Origin: an uncultured Variovorax sp.
GTDB taxonomy: Bacteria > Pseudomonadota > Gammaproteobacteria > Burkholderiales > Burkholderiaceae
Assembly: GCA_946478645.1 (NCBI GenBank)
Contig: CAMLCW010000284.1
Location: 1 to 6,642, forward strand
Direction: 5' to 3'
DNA length: 6,642 nucleotides
Part shown: piece by piece, positions 1-5,812 of the stretch
Position numbering within the stretch: position 1 is the first letter of the stretch
Layout: each line of letters opens with the position of its first letter
The notes under the pieces: generated by a model
Told to the model about the DNA's origin: nothing
What the model saw: the letters and a program-made list of their open reading frames with translations, nothing else
Database searches by the model: none
Translations under genes and position numbers: made by a program

Positions 1-220
1 CACGCCCACGCGGCTGGTGGCCGATGCGCACGCGGCAGGCCTGTTCGTGCACCCCTTCACCTTCCGCAACGAAGCGCGCCGGCTGGCCGCCGACTACGAC
101 AAGGAGCCGCGCAACGAGTACGCGGCCTATTACCGGCTCGGCGTGGACGGCGTCTTCACCGATTTTCCGGACACCGCGCTGGCCGCTCGCGCGGACTATC
201 TGAAGCGCATCGGGCGCTAA
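1..220 (+). CDS. Glycerophosphodiester phosphodiesterase, GlpQ-like, C-terminal fragment
   Basis: This is the last 72 codons of a gene that begins left of the window; the frame enters at base 2 and ends at TAA 218-220. Enzymes of this family hydrolyse glycerophosphodiesters, released from phospholipids, to glycerol-3-phosphate and an alcohol; GlpQ-type members are usually periplasmic. The fragment shows the family's C-terminal hallmarks: a final TIM-barrel strand reading [11 protein letters not shown], then a [13 protein letters not shown] stretch and the closing [10 protein letters not shown] motif, which lines the active-site end of the barrel. The N-terminal catalytic His and metal-binding Glu/Asp residues lie outside the window, so activity and any signal peptide cannot be judged. 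It stops 55 bases before the next gene, and that gene has its own promoter, so the two are probably not one operon. Family assignment is firm; the GlpQ subgroup is likely. Confidence 0.9.
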   Translation, partial: TPTRLVADAHAAGLFVHPFTFRNEARRLAADYDKEPRNEYAAYYRLGVDGVFTDFPDTALAARADYLKRIGR

Positions 221-239
221 GGGTTTGCCTGGGCACGCG

Positions 240-261
240 CTTTGCGAGCGTCCTCGCAAAG
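240..261. repeat. Perfect 9-bp inverted repeat in the glpQ-like/amidohydrolase gap
   Basis: CTTTGCGAG (240-248) and CTCGCAAAG (253-261) are exact reverse complements around a 4-base CGTC loop. The right arm ends two bases before the TAGACT element at 264. No T-run follows on either strand, so it is not a classical intrinsic terminator. The position, spanning the likely -35 and spacer of the amidohydrolase promoter, suits an operator for a dimeric regulator. A Rho-assisted 3'-end hairpin for the upstream gene is the alternative. The repeat is seen directly; its function is inferred. Confidence 0.7.
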
Positions 262-269
262 CCTAGACT
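242..269 (+). promoter_or_regulatory. Putative promoter of the amidohydrolase unit (leaderless)
   Basis: The -10 element is TAGACT at 264-269 (4 of 6 matches to TATAAT). A weak -35, TTGCGA at 242-247 (4 of 6 matches to TTGACA), lies 16 bases upstream. Six bases separate the -10 from ATG 276, so transcription would start at or next to the start codon. No Shine-Dalgarno sequence precedes that ATG, which fits a leaderless mRNA. The same arrangement occurs at 3740-3754. Confidence 0.55.
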
Positions 270-275
270 GTGCCC

Positions 276-1484
276 ATGAAACTCATCGACTCGCTCGTCA
301 CGCAGGCGGCCGGCATCGCGGCCGTGCGGCGCGACCTCCATGCCCATCCCGAACTCTGCTTCGAAGAAGTCCGGACCGCCGACGTGGTGGCCGGCAAGCT
401 CACCGAATGGGGCATCCCGATCCACCGGGGCCTGGGCACCACCGGCGTGGTGGGCATCGTCAAGAACGGCACCAGCAACCGCGCCGTGGGCCTGCGCGCC
501 GACATGGACGCGCTGCCCGTCACCGAACTCAACACCTTCGCGCATGCGAGCAGGCACCAGGGCAAGATGCACGCCTGCGGCCACGACGGCCACACGGCCA
601 TGCTGCTGGCCGCGGCGCAGCACCTCGCGAAGCACCGCAACTTCGACGGCACCGTCTACCTGATCTTCCAGCCCGCCGAAGAGGGCGGCGGCGGCGCGCG
701 CGAGATGATCAAGGAGGGGCTGTTCGAGCAGTTCCCGATGGACGCGGTGTTCGGCATGCACAACTGGCCCGGCATGAAGGCCGGTCAGTTCGCCGTGAGC
801 CCCGGCCCGGTGATGGCATCGGGCAACAAGTTCCACGTCAAGGTCGTCGGCAAGGGCGGCCATGCGGCGCTGCCGCAGACCGGCATCGACCCGGTGCCGA
901 TCGCCTGCGAGATGGTGCAGGCCTTCCAGACCATCCTCACGCGCAAGATGAAGCCGACCGACTCGGCCGTGATCTCGGTTACCACCATCCATGCGGGCGA
1001 AACCATCAACGTGATTCCCGACAACTGCGAGCTGTCGGGCACGGTGCGCACCTTCTCGCTCGAAGTGCTCGACATGATCGAGGCGCGCATGAAGCAGGTC
1101 AGCGAGCACATCTGCGCCGCGCATGACGCCACCTGCGAGTTCCGCTTCGAGCGCTACTACCCGCCCACGGTCAACACCGAGGCCGAGGCCGATTTCGCGC
1201 GCCGCGTCATGGGCGGCATCGTCGGCCCCGAGAACGTGCTCAAGCAGGAGCCCGCCATGACCTCCGAAGACTTCGCCTTCATGCTGCAGGCCAAGCCCGG
1301 CGCCTATGCCTTCATCGGCAACGGCGACGGTTCGCACCGCGACGTGCACCACGGCGAGGGCCCGTGCACGCTGCACAACGCGAGCTACGACTTCAACGAC
1401 GACCTGATCCCGCTGGGCGCCACCTGCTGGGTGCAGATCGCCGAGCAGTTCCTCGCGCCCCGGCCCGAGGGAGCGGCGTCTTGA
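276..1484 (+). CDS. M20D-family metal-dependent amidohydrolase, hippurate hydrolase type
   Basis: A 402-residue enzyme, full length for the M20D/HipO group, which removes acyl groups from N-acyl amino acids such as hippurate or cleaves related amides; no signal peptide is seen, so it should be cytoplasmic. All expected binuclear metal ligands are visible: Cys101 and His103 in HACGHDGHT, Glu135 and Glu136 in QPAEEGGGG, His162 in GMHNWP, and His367 in LHNASYDFND near the C-terminus. The lid/dimerisation domain carries KGGHAALP around His196. I chose ATG 276 over GTG 270 because GTG 270 immediately follows the -10 element and would probably not be transcribed. The stop overlaps the TTG start of the next gene by four bases, so the two are probably translated together. 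The natural substrate cannot be read from sequence: aminoacylase, hippuricase and indole-acetyl-amino-acid hydrolase activities all occur in this family. Confidence 0.93.
   Translation: MKLIDSLVTQAAGIAAVRRDLHAHPELCFEEVRTADVVAGKLTEWGIPIHRGLGTTGVVGIVKNGTSNRAVGLRADMDALPVTELNTFAHASRHQGKMHACGHDGHTAMLLAAAQHLAKHRNFDGTVYLIFQPAEEGGGGAREMIKEGLFEQFPMDAVFGMHNWPGMKAGQFAVSPGPVMASGNKFHVKVVGKGGHAALPQTGIDPVPIACEMVQAFQTILTRKMKPTDSAVISVTTIHAGETINVIPDNCELSGTVRTFSLEVLDMIEARMKQVSEHICAAHDATCEFRFERYYPPTVNTEAEADFARRVMGGIVGPENVLKQEPAMTSEDFAFMLQAKPGAYAFIGNGDGSHRDVHHGEGPCTLHNASYDFNDDLIPLGATCWVQIAEQFLAPRPEGAAS
1467..1473 (+). promoter_or_regulatory. Shine-Dalgarno deciding the TTG start of the DUF2817 gene
   Basis: GAGGGAG lies inside the end of the amidohydrolase gene, seven bases before TTG 1481. 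It is the only good ribosome-binding site near the start of homology, and it supports the TTG although upstream codons remain open in that frame. Confidence 0.65.
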
Positions 1485-2578
1485 TCGGCATCGGCGAGGC
1501 GTTCTCGCCCCGCTATGCGCAGGCGCGCCAGAAATTCCTGCAGGCCTGCGTGAGCGCGGGCCTCGCGGTCGAGGCGCATGCGCACCCCGAGAAGGGCCGC
1601 GACGGCGAGGCGCTGTCGATGGACGTGGCGCTCGACGGCGAGCCCGGCGCCGAGCGCCTGCTCATCGTGACCAGCGCCTGCCATGGCGTCGAGGGTCACT
1701 GCGGCAGCGGCGTGCAGGTGTTCGCGCTGCACGACGCCGAGTGGCGCGAGAAGGCGCGCGCGCAGGGCGTGGCGGTGCTGTACGTCCATGCGCTGAACCC
1801 GCACGGTTTTTCGCACGGCCGCCGCGTCACGCACGAGAACGTCGACCTCAACCGCAACTTCATCGATTTCTCCAGGCCGCCGCTGCCCGCCAACGAGGCC
1901 TACGCCAGCCTGCATCCGCTGCTCGTCCCCGACACCTGGCCGCCCACGCCCGAGAACCAGGCCGCGATCGACCGGTGGATCGAGACGCATGGCGCCACCG
2001 CCTACCAGGCGGCGGTCACGAGCGGCCAGTACCAGTTCGACGACGGCCTGTTCTTCGGCGGCACCGCGCCGACCTGGAGCAACCGGACGCTGCGCGAGGT
2101 GCTGCGCCGGCATGCCGGCGGCGCGCGCCGGCTCGCATGGATCGACCTGCACACGGGCCTGGGCCCGAACGGCATCGGCGAACGCATCTTCGCCTGCCGC
2201 GACGACCCGGCGGCCTATGCGCGCGCCAATGCCTGGTGGGGCACGCCTGCGGCGCCGGTCACCTCGATCTACGACGGCTCTTCCAGCTCGGCGCTGCTGC
2301 GCGGGCTGATGTGGGATGCCGCGTACCAGGAATGCCCGCGGGCCGAATACACCGGCATCGCGCTCGAGTACGGCACGCTGCCGATGCTGGAGGTCACCGG
2401 GGCGCTGCGCGCCGACCACTGGCTGCACAAGCACCCCGAAGCGCCGGCCGACCTGGCCGACGCCATCCGCGCACGCATGCGCGAGGCCTTCTACACCGAC
2501 ACCGACGCCTGGCGCGGACAGGTCGTCAGCCAGACACGGCAGGCGATGTTCCAGGCCGTGGACGGCCTCAGGTCCTGA
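1481..2578 (+). CDS. DUF2817 / M14-like zinc peptidase, TTG start
   Basis: A 365-residue protein of the DUF2817 family, distantly related to M14 zinc carboxypeptidases; no signal peptide is evident. The M14 active-site set is intact: zinc ligands His68 and Glu71 in CHGVEG, substrate-binding Asn124-Arg125 in the NVDLNRNF motif (preceded by NPHGF), third zinc ligand His224 in WIDLHTGLG, and a catalytic-type Glu296 in ALEYGT. The reading frame is open back to 1364, but those codons overlap the amidohydrolase and translate to Arg/Pro/Ala-rich shadow sequence. TTG 1481, overlapping the upstream TGA as TTGA and preceded by GAGGGAG, is therefore the better start. Pairing with an N-acyl-amino-acid hydrolase suggests stepwise breakdown of one amide or peptide substrate, an inference. 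The 3' end overlaps the convergent transporter gene by 11 bases. Family and zinc site are clear; substrate is unknown and DUF2817 is poorly characterised. Confidence 0.88.
   Translation: MIGIGEAFSPRYAQARQKFLQACVSAGLAVEAHAHPEKGRDGEALSMDVALDGEPGAERLLIVTSACHGVEGHCGSGVQVFALHDAEWREKARAQGVAVLYVHALNPHGFSHGRRVTHENVDLNRNFIDFSRPPLPANEAYASLHPLLVPDTWPPTPENQAAIDRWIETHGATAYQAAVTSGQYQFDDGLFFGGTAPTWSNRTLREVLRRHAGGARRLAWIDLHTGLGPNGIGERIFACRDDPAAYARANAWWGTPAAPVTSIYDGSSSSALLRGLMWDAAYQECPRAEYTGIALEYGTLPMLEVTGALRADHWLHKHPEAPADLADAIRARMREAFYTDTDAWRGQVVSQTRQAMFQAVDGLRS
2553..2568. repeat. Short GC hairpin at the convergent gene ends
   Basis: AGGCCG (2553-2558) and CGGCCT (2563-2568) form a perfect 6-bp stem around TGGA, within the last codons of the DUF2817 gene and just beyond the stop of the opposite gene. 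No T-run follows on either strand, so it is at most a weak or Rho-assisted transcript end. It could equally be chance in GC-rich coding sequence. Confidence 0.3.
2568..2578. other. Tail-to-tail overlap with palindromic stop codons
   Basis: The DUF2817 gene ends with TGA at 2576-2578, and the - strand transporter gene ends with TGA read from 2570 to 2568. The shared 11 bases, TCAGGTCCTGA, form a 5-bp inverted repeat around a central T, so each strand ends in a similar AGG-NCC-TGA sequence. There is no room for a separate terminator between the genes. Confidence 0.9.
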
Positions 2579-3692
2579 TCCGCCCGTCGCCCGTGATCAT
2601 CGACAGCTCGACGAACTTCGAGCCCACGTGGTTGCGCGGCGAGAACGAGACCTCGAAGCCGCCGAAGGGCTGGCGGTCGATGCTCTCGAGCCCGGCGATC
2701 AGGCCCTCGCGCGTGGGCTTGCCCGGCGCGCGGCGCAGGCCCTCGACCAGCACTTTGGCCGCCAGGTAGCCTTCGAGGCTCGAGAAGTTGGCGCTCGCGC
2801 CCGCGCCGGCCTTCTTCACCGCGTCGCCGAATTCGCGCGTGATCGCGTTCGCCGGGTTGTAGGGCGAGGGCACGACCTGCGTCACCATCACGCCCGCGCC
2901 CTGTTTGCCGAGCTCGTCGGCCAGCGCCTGCGTGCCGACGAAGGACACATTGAAGAAGGTGCCGCCATAGCCCGCCTTGCGCGCCTCGCGGATGAAGGCC
3001 GCGCAGGCCTTGTACGCACCCACCTGCACCACCGCGTCGGGCCGTGCGGCCACGATGCTCTTGACCGCCTGCGCCACATCCACCGAATTGCGTTCCACGG
3101 TCGCGAGCGCCAGCGGCTTGAGCTGCTGCTGCGACAGCGCCAGCGTCACGCCGTCGAGCCCGGCCTTGCCGTAGGCATCGTTCTGGTAGAAGACCGCGAT
3201 CTTCTTCAGGCCCAGGTGGGTGAGCTGCTTCACGATCAGCGCGGTCTCGTCGTTGTAGGAGGCGCGCAGGTGGAACACGTTGCGGTGGAACGGCTCGCGC
3301 AGCGACATCGCGCCGGTGAACGGCGCGATGAACGGCACCTTCTCCTTCACCGCCAGCGGCAGCGCCGCCATGCTCGTGGGCGTGCCGATGTAGCCGAAGA
3401 GCGCGAAAACGTCTTCCTCGATAAGCTTCTGCGTGTTGGCCGCGCAGCGGTCGGGCTCGTAGCCGTCGTCGAGGTTCTTGATCACCACGCTGCGACGCCC
3501 CGGCTGCGCGTTGTACTGGTCGAGGAACAGCTTGGCGCCCTGGTGGAACTGGATGCCGAGCTGCGCGGCCGGCCCCGTGAAGGCGGCCGACTGGCCCAGC
3601 ACCAGCGGCGCTTCGCCCTGGGCCCGGGCCCACTGGAAGCCGCCGAGCGACGCCGCGCCCGCGGCCACCGAGAAATGCCTGCGATTCATCAT
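2568..3692 (-). CDS. ABC transporter periplasmic substrate-binding protein, Leu/Ile/Val-binding (Peripla_BP_6) type
   Basis: A 374-residue type I periplasmic binding protein of the branched-chain amino acid/amide uptake class. The N-terminus is an export signal with twin arginines (NRRHFSV, residues 3-9), a short apolar stretch and a likely cleavage site after ARA (residue 24). This resembles a Tat signal, though many Sec-exported relatives look similar. The mature protein opens with the family strand PLVLGQSAAFTGP; further hallmarks include LFGYIGTPTS, KVPFIAPFTGA, KKIAVFYQNDAYGKAGLDG and, at the C-terminus, ELSMITGDGRIRT. The frame is open to GTG 3725, but ATG 3692 sits eight bases after a strong GAGGAGG, so it is the start; a second ATG follows at 3689. 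No permease or ATPase gene is adjacent, so it must use components encoded elsewhere. Ligand unknown: amino acids, amides and aromatic acids are all known for this class. Confidence 0.92.
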   Translation of the reverse strand: MMNRRHFSVAAGAASLGGFQWARAQGEAPLVLGQSAAFTGPAAQLGIQFHQGAKLFLDQYNAQPGRRSVVIKNLDDGYEPDRCAANTQKLIEEDVFALFGYIGTPTSMAALPLAVKEKVPFIAPFTGAMSLREPFHRNVFHLRASYNDETALIVKQLTHLGLKKIAVFYQNDAYGKAGLDGVTLALSQQQLKPLALATVERNSVDVAQAVKSIVAARPDAVVQVGAYKACAAFIREARKAGYGGTFFNVSFVGTQALADELGKQGAGVMVTQVVPSPYNPANAITREFGDAVKKAGAGASANFSSLEGYLAAKVLVEGLRRAPGKPTREGLIAGLESIDRQPFGGFEVSFSPRNHVGSKFVELSMITGDGRIRT

Positions 3693-3700
3693 GGTGAAAA

Positions 3701-3707
3701 CCTCCTC
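3701..3707 (-). promoter_or_regulatory. Shine-Dalgarno of the substrate-binding protein gene
   Basis: On the - strand this reads GAGGAGG, eight bases before ATG 3692. It is a near-perfect anti-16S match and fixes the start at the first of two tandem ATGs rather than GTG 3725. Confidence 0.8.
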
Positions 3708-3739
3708 TGCGCGCCTCCGCGCCACAAGCTGGAAAACTT

Positions 3740-3751
3740 TAGACTCGCCGG
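3740..3751 (+). promoter_or_regulatory. Putative -10 of the molybdopterin oxidoreductase unit (leaderless)
   Basis: TAGACT (3740-3745) is followed by exactly six bases and then ATG 3752, the same geometry as at 264-276. No Shine-Dalgarno sequence precedes the ATG, and I see no convincing -35 at 16-18 bases. On the other strand, TAAAGT (3741-3736) is a possible -10 for the divergent transporter gene and would overlap this one by two bases; that part is weak. Confidence 0.5.
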
Positions 3752-5812
3752 ATGGTCGATGCTCCGGTCTCTGGTCCCACTGCTGCTGTTCTCCCCACCA
3801 CGTCCACCGTGCTCGGCGCCTGTCCGCACGACTGTCCGGACACCTGCGCCCTGGTCACCACCGTGCAGGACGGCGTGGCCGTGAAGCTGCAGGGCAATCC
3901 GGCCCATCCGCACACGGCGGGCGTTCTCTGCACCAAGGTGTCGCGCTACATCGAGCGCAACGACCATCCCGAGCGCCTGGTCCAGCCGATGAAGCGCACC
4001 GGCCCCAAGGGCAGCGGGCAGTTCGCACCGGTGAGCTGGGACAGCGCACTCGACGCCATCGCCGCGCAACTGCGCACATTTCAGAAAGATCCAGAAACAA
4101 TTGTGCCCTACAGTTACGCCGGCACGATGGGACTGGTGCAGGGCGAATCGATGGACCGGCGCTTCTTCCACAAGCTCGGCGCTTCGCTGCTCGACCGCAC
4201 GATCTGCTCGATGGCCGGCGGCGAGGCCCTGGTCTACACCTACGGCGCCAAGGTCGGCATGCGGATCGAATTCTTCGCCGAGGCGAAGCTGATCCTGATC
4301 TGGGGCAGTAACTCGATCGCCAGCAACCTGCATTTCTGGCGCCATGCCCAGGCGGCCAAGCGCGCCGGCGCACGCCTGGTGTGCATCGATCCGCGCCGCA
4401 CCGAAACCGCCGACAAGTGCGACGAGCACATCGCGCTGCTGCCAGGCACCGACGCCGCGTTGGCCCTGGCGCTGATGCATGAACTCATCGTGCACGACTG
4501 GCTCGACCACGACTACATCGCGCGCCACACGCTCGGCTGGGAACAGCTGCGCGAGCGCGCGCTGCAATGGCCGCCCTCGCGCGCGGCCGCCGTCTGCGGC
4601 GTGCCCGAGGCGCAGATCGTCGCGCTGGCGCGCGACTACGGAACCACCAAGCCGGCCGCGATCAGGCTCAACTACGGCATGCAGCGCGTGCACGGCGGCG
4701 GCAACGCGGCGCGTGCGATCGCCTGCCTGCCCGCGCTCGTCGGCGCCTGGCGCGACCGCGCGGGCGGGCTGCTGCTGAGCAGCTCGGGCCACTTTCCGGC
4801 CGACCGCGCGGCGCTGCAGCGGCCAGACCTGCTGGCGGGCCGGCGGCCGCGCACCATCAACATGAGCACCATCGGCGATGCGCTCTCCGACCGCGAGAAG
4901 CCGATCAAGGCCATCGTCGTGTACAACAGCAATCCGGTCGCGGTGGCGCCCGAGTCGGGCAAGGTGGTGGCGGGCTTCGCGCGCGAAGACCTGTTCACCG
5001 TGGTGCTCGAGCAGTTCCGCACCGACACCGCCGACTACGCCGACTACCTGCTGCCCGCCACCACGCAGCTCGAGCACTGGGACATCCACTGCAGCTACGG
5101 CCACACCGACGTGCTGCTGAACCGCCCCGCGGTCGCGCCGCGCGGCGAGGCGCGCAGCAACGCCTGGGTGTTCCGCGAGCTCGCGCGCCGCATGGGCTTC
5201 GACGAGCCCTGTTTCTCGGACGACGACGAGGCGCTGTGCCGGGCGGCCTTTGCGCCCGGCGCGATCGACCAGGACGCATTGCGCACCCGGGGCTTCGCCA
5301 GCCTCGCGCTGCCCGAGGCGCCCTTCGCCGAAGGCCGCTTTCCGACACCGTCGGGCCGCTGCGAGTTCTTCAGTGCGCGCCTGGAGGCGCAGGGGCTCGA
5401 CGGTCTGCCCGACCATGTGCCGAACCATGAGCCGGCCGGCAGTTCGGCCGCGTTCCCGCTCGCGATGATCTCGCCGCCCGCACGCAACTTCCTCAACTCG
5501 ACCTTCGTCAACGTCCGGAGCCTGCGCGCGATCGAGGGCGAGCCGCTGCTCGAGATCCATGCCGACGACGCGGCCGCGCGCGGCATCGAGGACGGCGCCA
5601 CGGTGCGCGTCTTCAACGCCCGCGGCGAGCACCGCTGCCGCGCCGAGATCTCGCGCCGTGCGCGGCCCGGCGTGGTGCACGGCATGGGCATCTGGTGGCG
5701 CAAGTTCGGCCTGGACGGTACCAACGTCAACCAGCTCACCAGCCAGCGCCTGACCGACATCGGCCGCGGCCCGACCTTCTACGACTGCCTGGTGGAGGTG
5801 GAACGCGCGTGA
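3752..5812 (+). CDS. Molybdopterin-dependent oxidoreductase, DMSO-reductase superfamily, cytoplasmic
   Basis: A 686-residue catalytic subunit of the bis-MGD molybdenum enzyme superfamily (COG0243 type). The N-terminal iron-sulfur domain has Cys24, Cys28, Cys32 and Cys60 (CPHDCPDTC, then VLCTK), a C-x3-C-x3-C-x27-C pattern expected to bind one [4Fe-4S] cluster. Cys152 in DRTICSMAGGEA falls where the metal-ligating Cys, SeCys or Ser of the superfamily is found and is the best ligand candidate. IWGSNS (around 185-195), CIDPRRTETADKCD and YNSNP mark the cofactor-binding domains, and the last about 110 residues form the dinucleotide-binding domain (ending near WWRKFGLDGTNVNQL). There is no Tat signal, so it is cytoplasmic. 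No electron-transfer or membrane subunit is adjacent, and the physiological reaction is unknown. ATG 3752 fits the -10 spacing. The TGA overlaps the next gene's GTG. A run of low-GC codons occurs at residues 109-118. Confidence 0.92.
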   Translation: MVDAPVSGPTAAVLPTTSTVLGACPHDCPDTCALVTTVQDGVAVKLQGNPAHPHTAGVLCTKVSRYIERNDHPERLVQPMKRTGPKGSGQFAPVSWDSALDAIAAQLRTFQKDPETIVPYSYAGTMGLVQGESMDRRFFHKLGASLLDRTICSMAGGEALVYTYGAKVGMRIEFFAEAKLILIWGSNSIASNLHFWRHAQAAKRAGARLVCIDPRRTETADKCDEHIALLPGTDAALALALMHELIVHDWLDHDYIARHTLGWEQLRERALQWPPSRAAAVCGVPEAQIVALARDYGTTKPAAIRLNYGMQRVHGGGNAARAIACLPALVGAWRDRAGGLLLSSSGHFPADRAALQRPDLLAGRRPRTINMSTIGDALSDREKPIKAIVVYNSNPVAVAPESGKVVAGFAREDLFTVVLEQFRTDTADYADYLLPATTQLEHWDIHCSYGHTDVLLNRPAVAPRGEARSNAWVFRELARRMGFDEPCFSDDDEALCRAAFAPGAIDQDALRTRGFASLALPEAPFAEGRFPTPSGRCEFFSARLEAQGLDGLPDHVPNHEPAGSSAAFPLAMISPPARNFLNSTFVNVRSLRAIEGEPLLEIHADDAAARGIEDGATVRVFNARGEHRCRAEISRRARPGVVHGMGIWWRKFGLDGTNVNQLTSQRLTDIGRGPTFYDCLVEVERA
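5794..5798 (+). promoter_or_regulatory. Shine-Dalgarno deciding the GTG start of the aminopeptidase gene
   Basis: GGAGG lies inside the last codons of the oxidoreductase gene, ten bases before GTG 5809. With the GTGA overlap and the lipoprotein signal that begins immediately, it supports GTG as the start. Confidence 0.6.

Noticed and set aside
240..270. Intrinsic terminator for the glpQ-like gene
   Set aside because: The stem is strong but no T-run follows on either strand, so it was reported as an inverted repeat of uncertain role.
270..275. Upstream GTG start for the amidohydrolase
   Set aside because: It begins directly after the -10 hexamer, upstream of the expected transcription start, and has no Shine-Dalgarno; ATG 276 fits better.
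156..1376. Open frame of about 406 codons on the - strand opposite the amidohydrolase
   Set aside because: A shadow of the amidohydrolase with biased composition, no family resemblance and no ribosome-binding site.
1364..1480. N-terminal extension of the DUF2817 protein back to ATG 1364
   Set aside because: The extension overlaps the amidohydrolase by about 120 bases, is Arg/Pro-rich shadow sequence and has no family similarity; TTG 1481 with a Shine-Dalgarno is preferred.
3693..3725. GTG 3725 as start of the substrate-binding protein
   Set aside because: The extra 11 residues include the codons that form the GAGGAGG ribosome-binding site, and they would precede a proper signal peptide; ATG 3692 is better.
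2316..3884. Open frame of about 522 codons on the + strand through the transporter gene
   Set aside because: It runs antisense to a convincing binding-protein gene and crosses three gene ends. Its composition is that of a GC-rich shadow.
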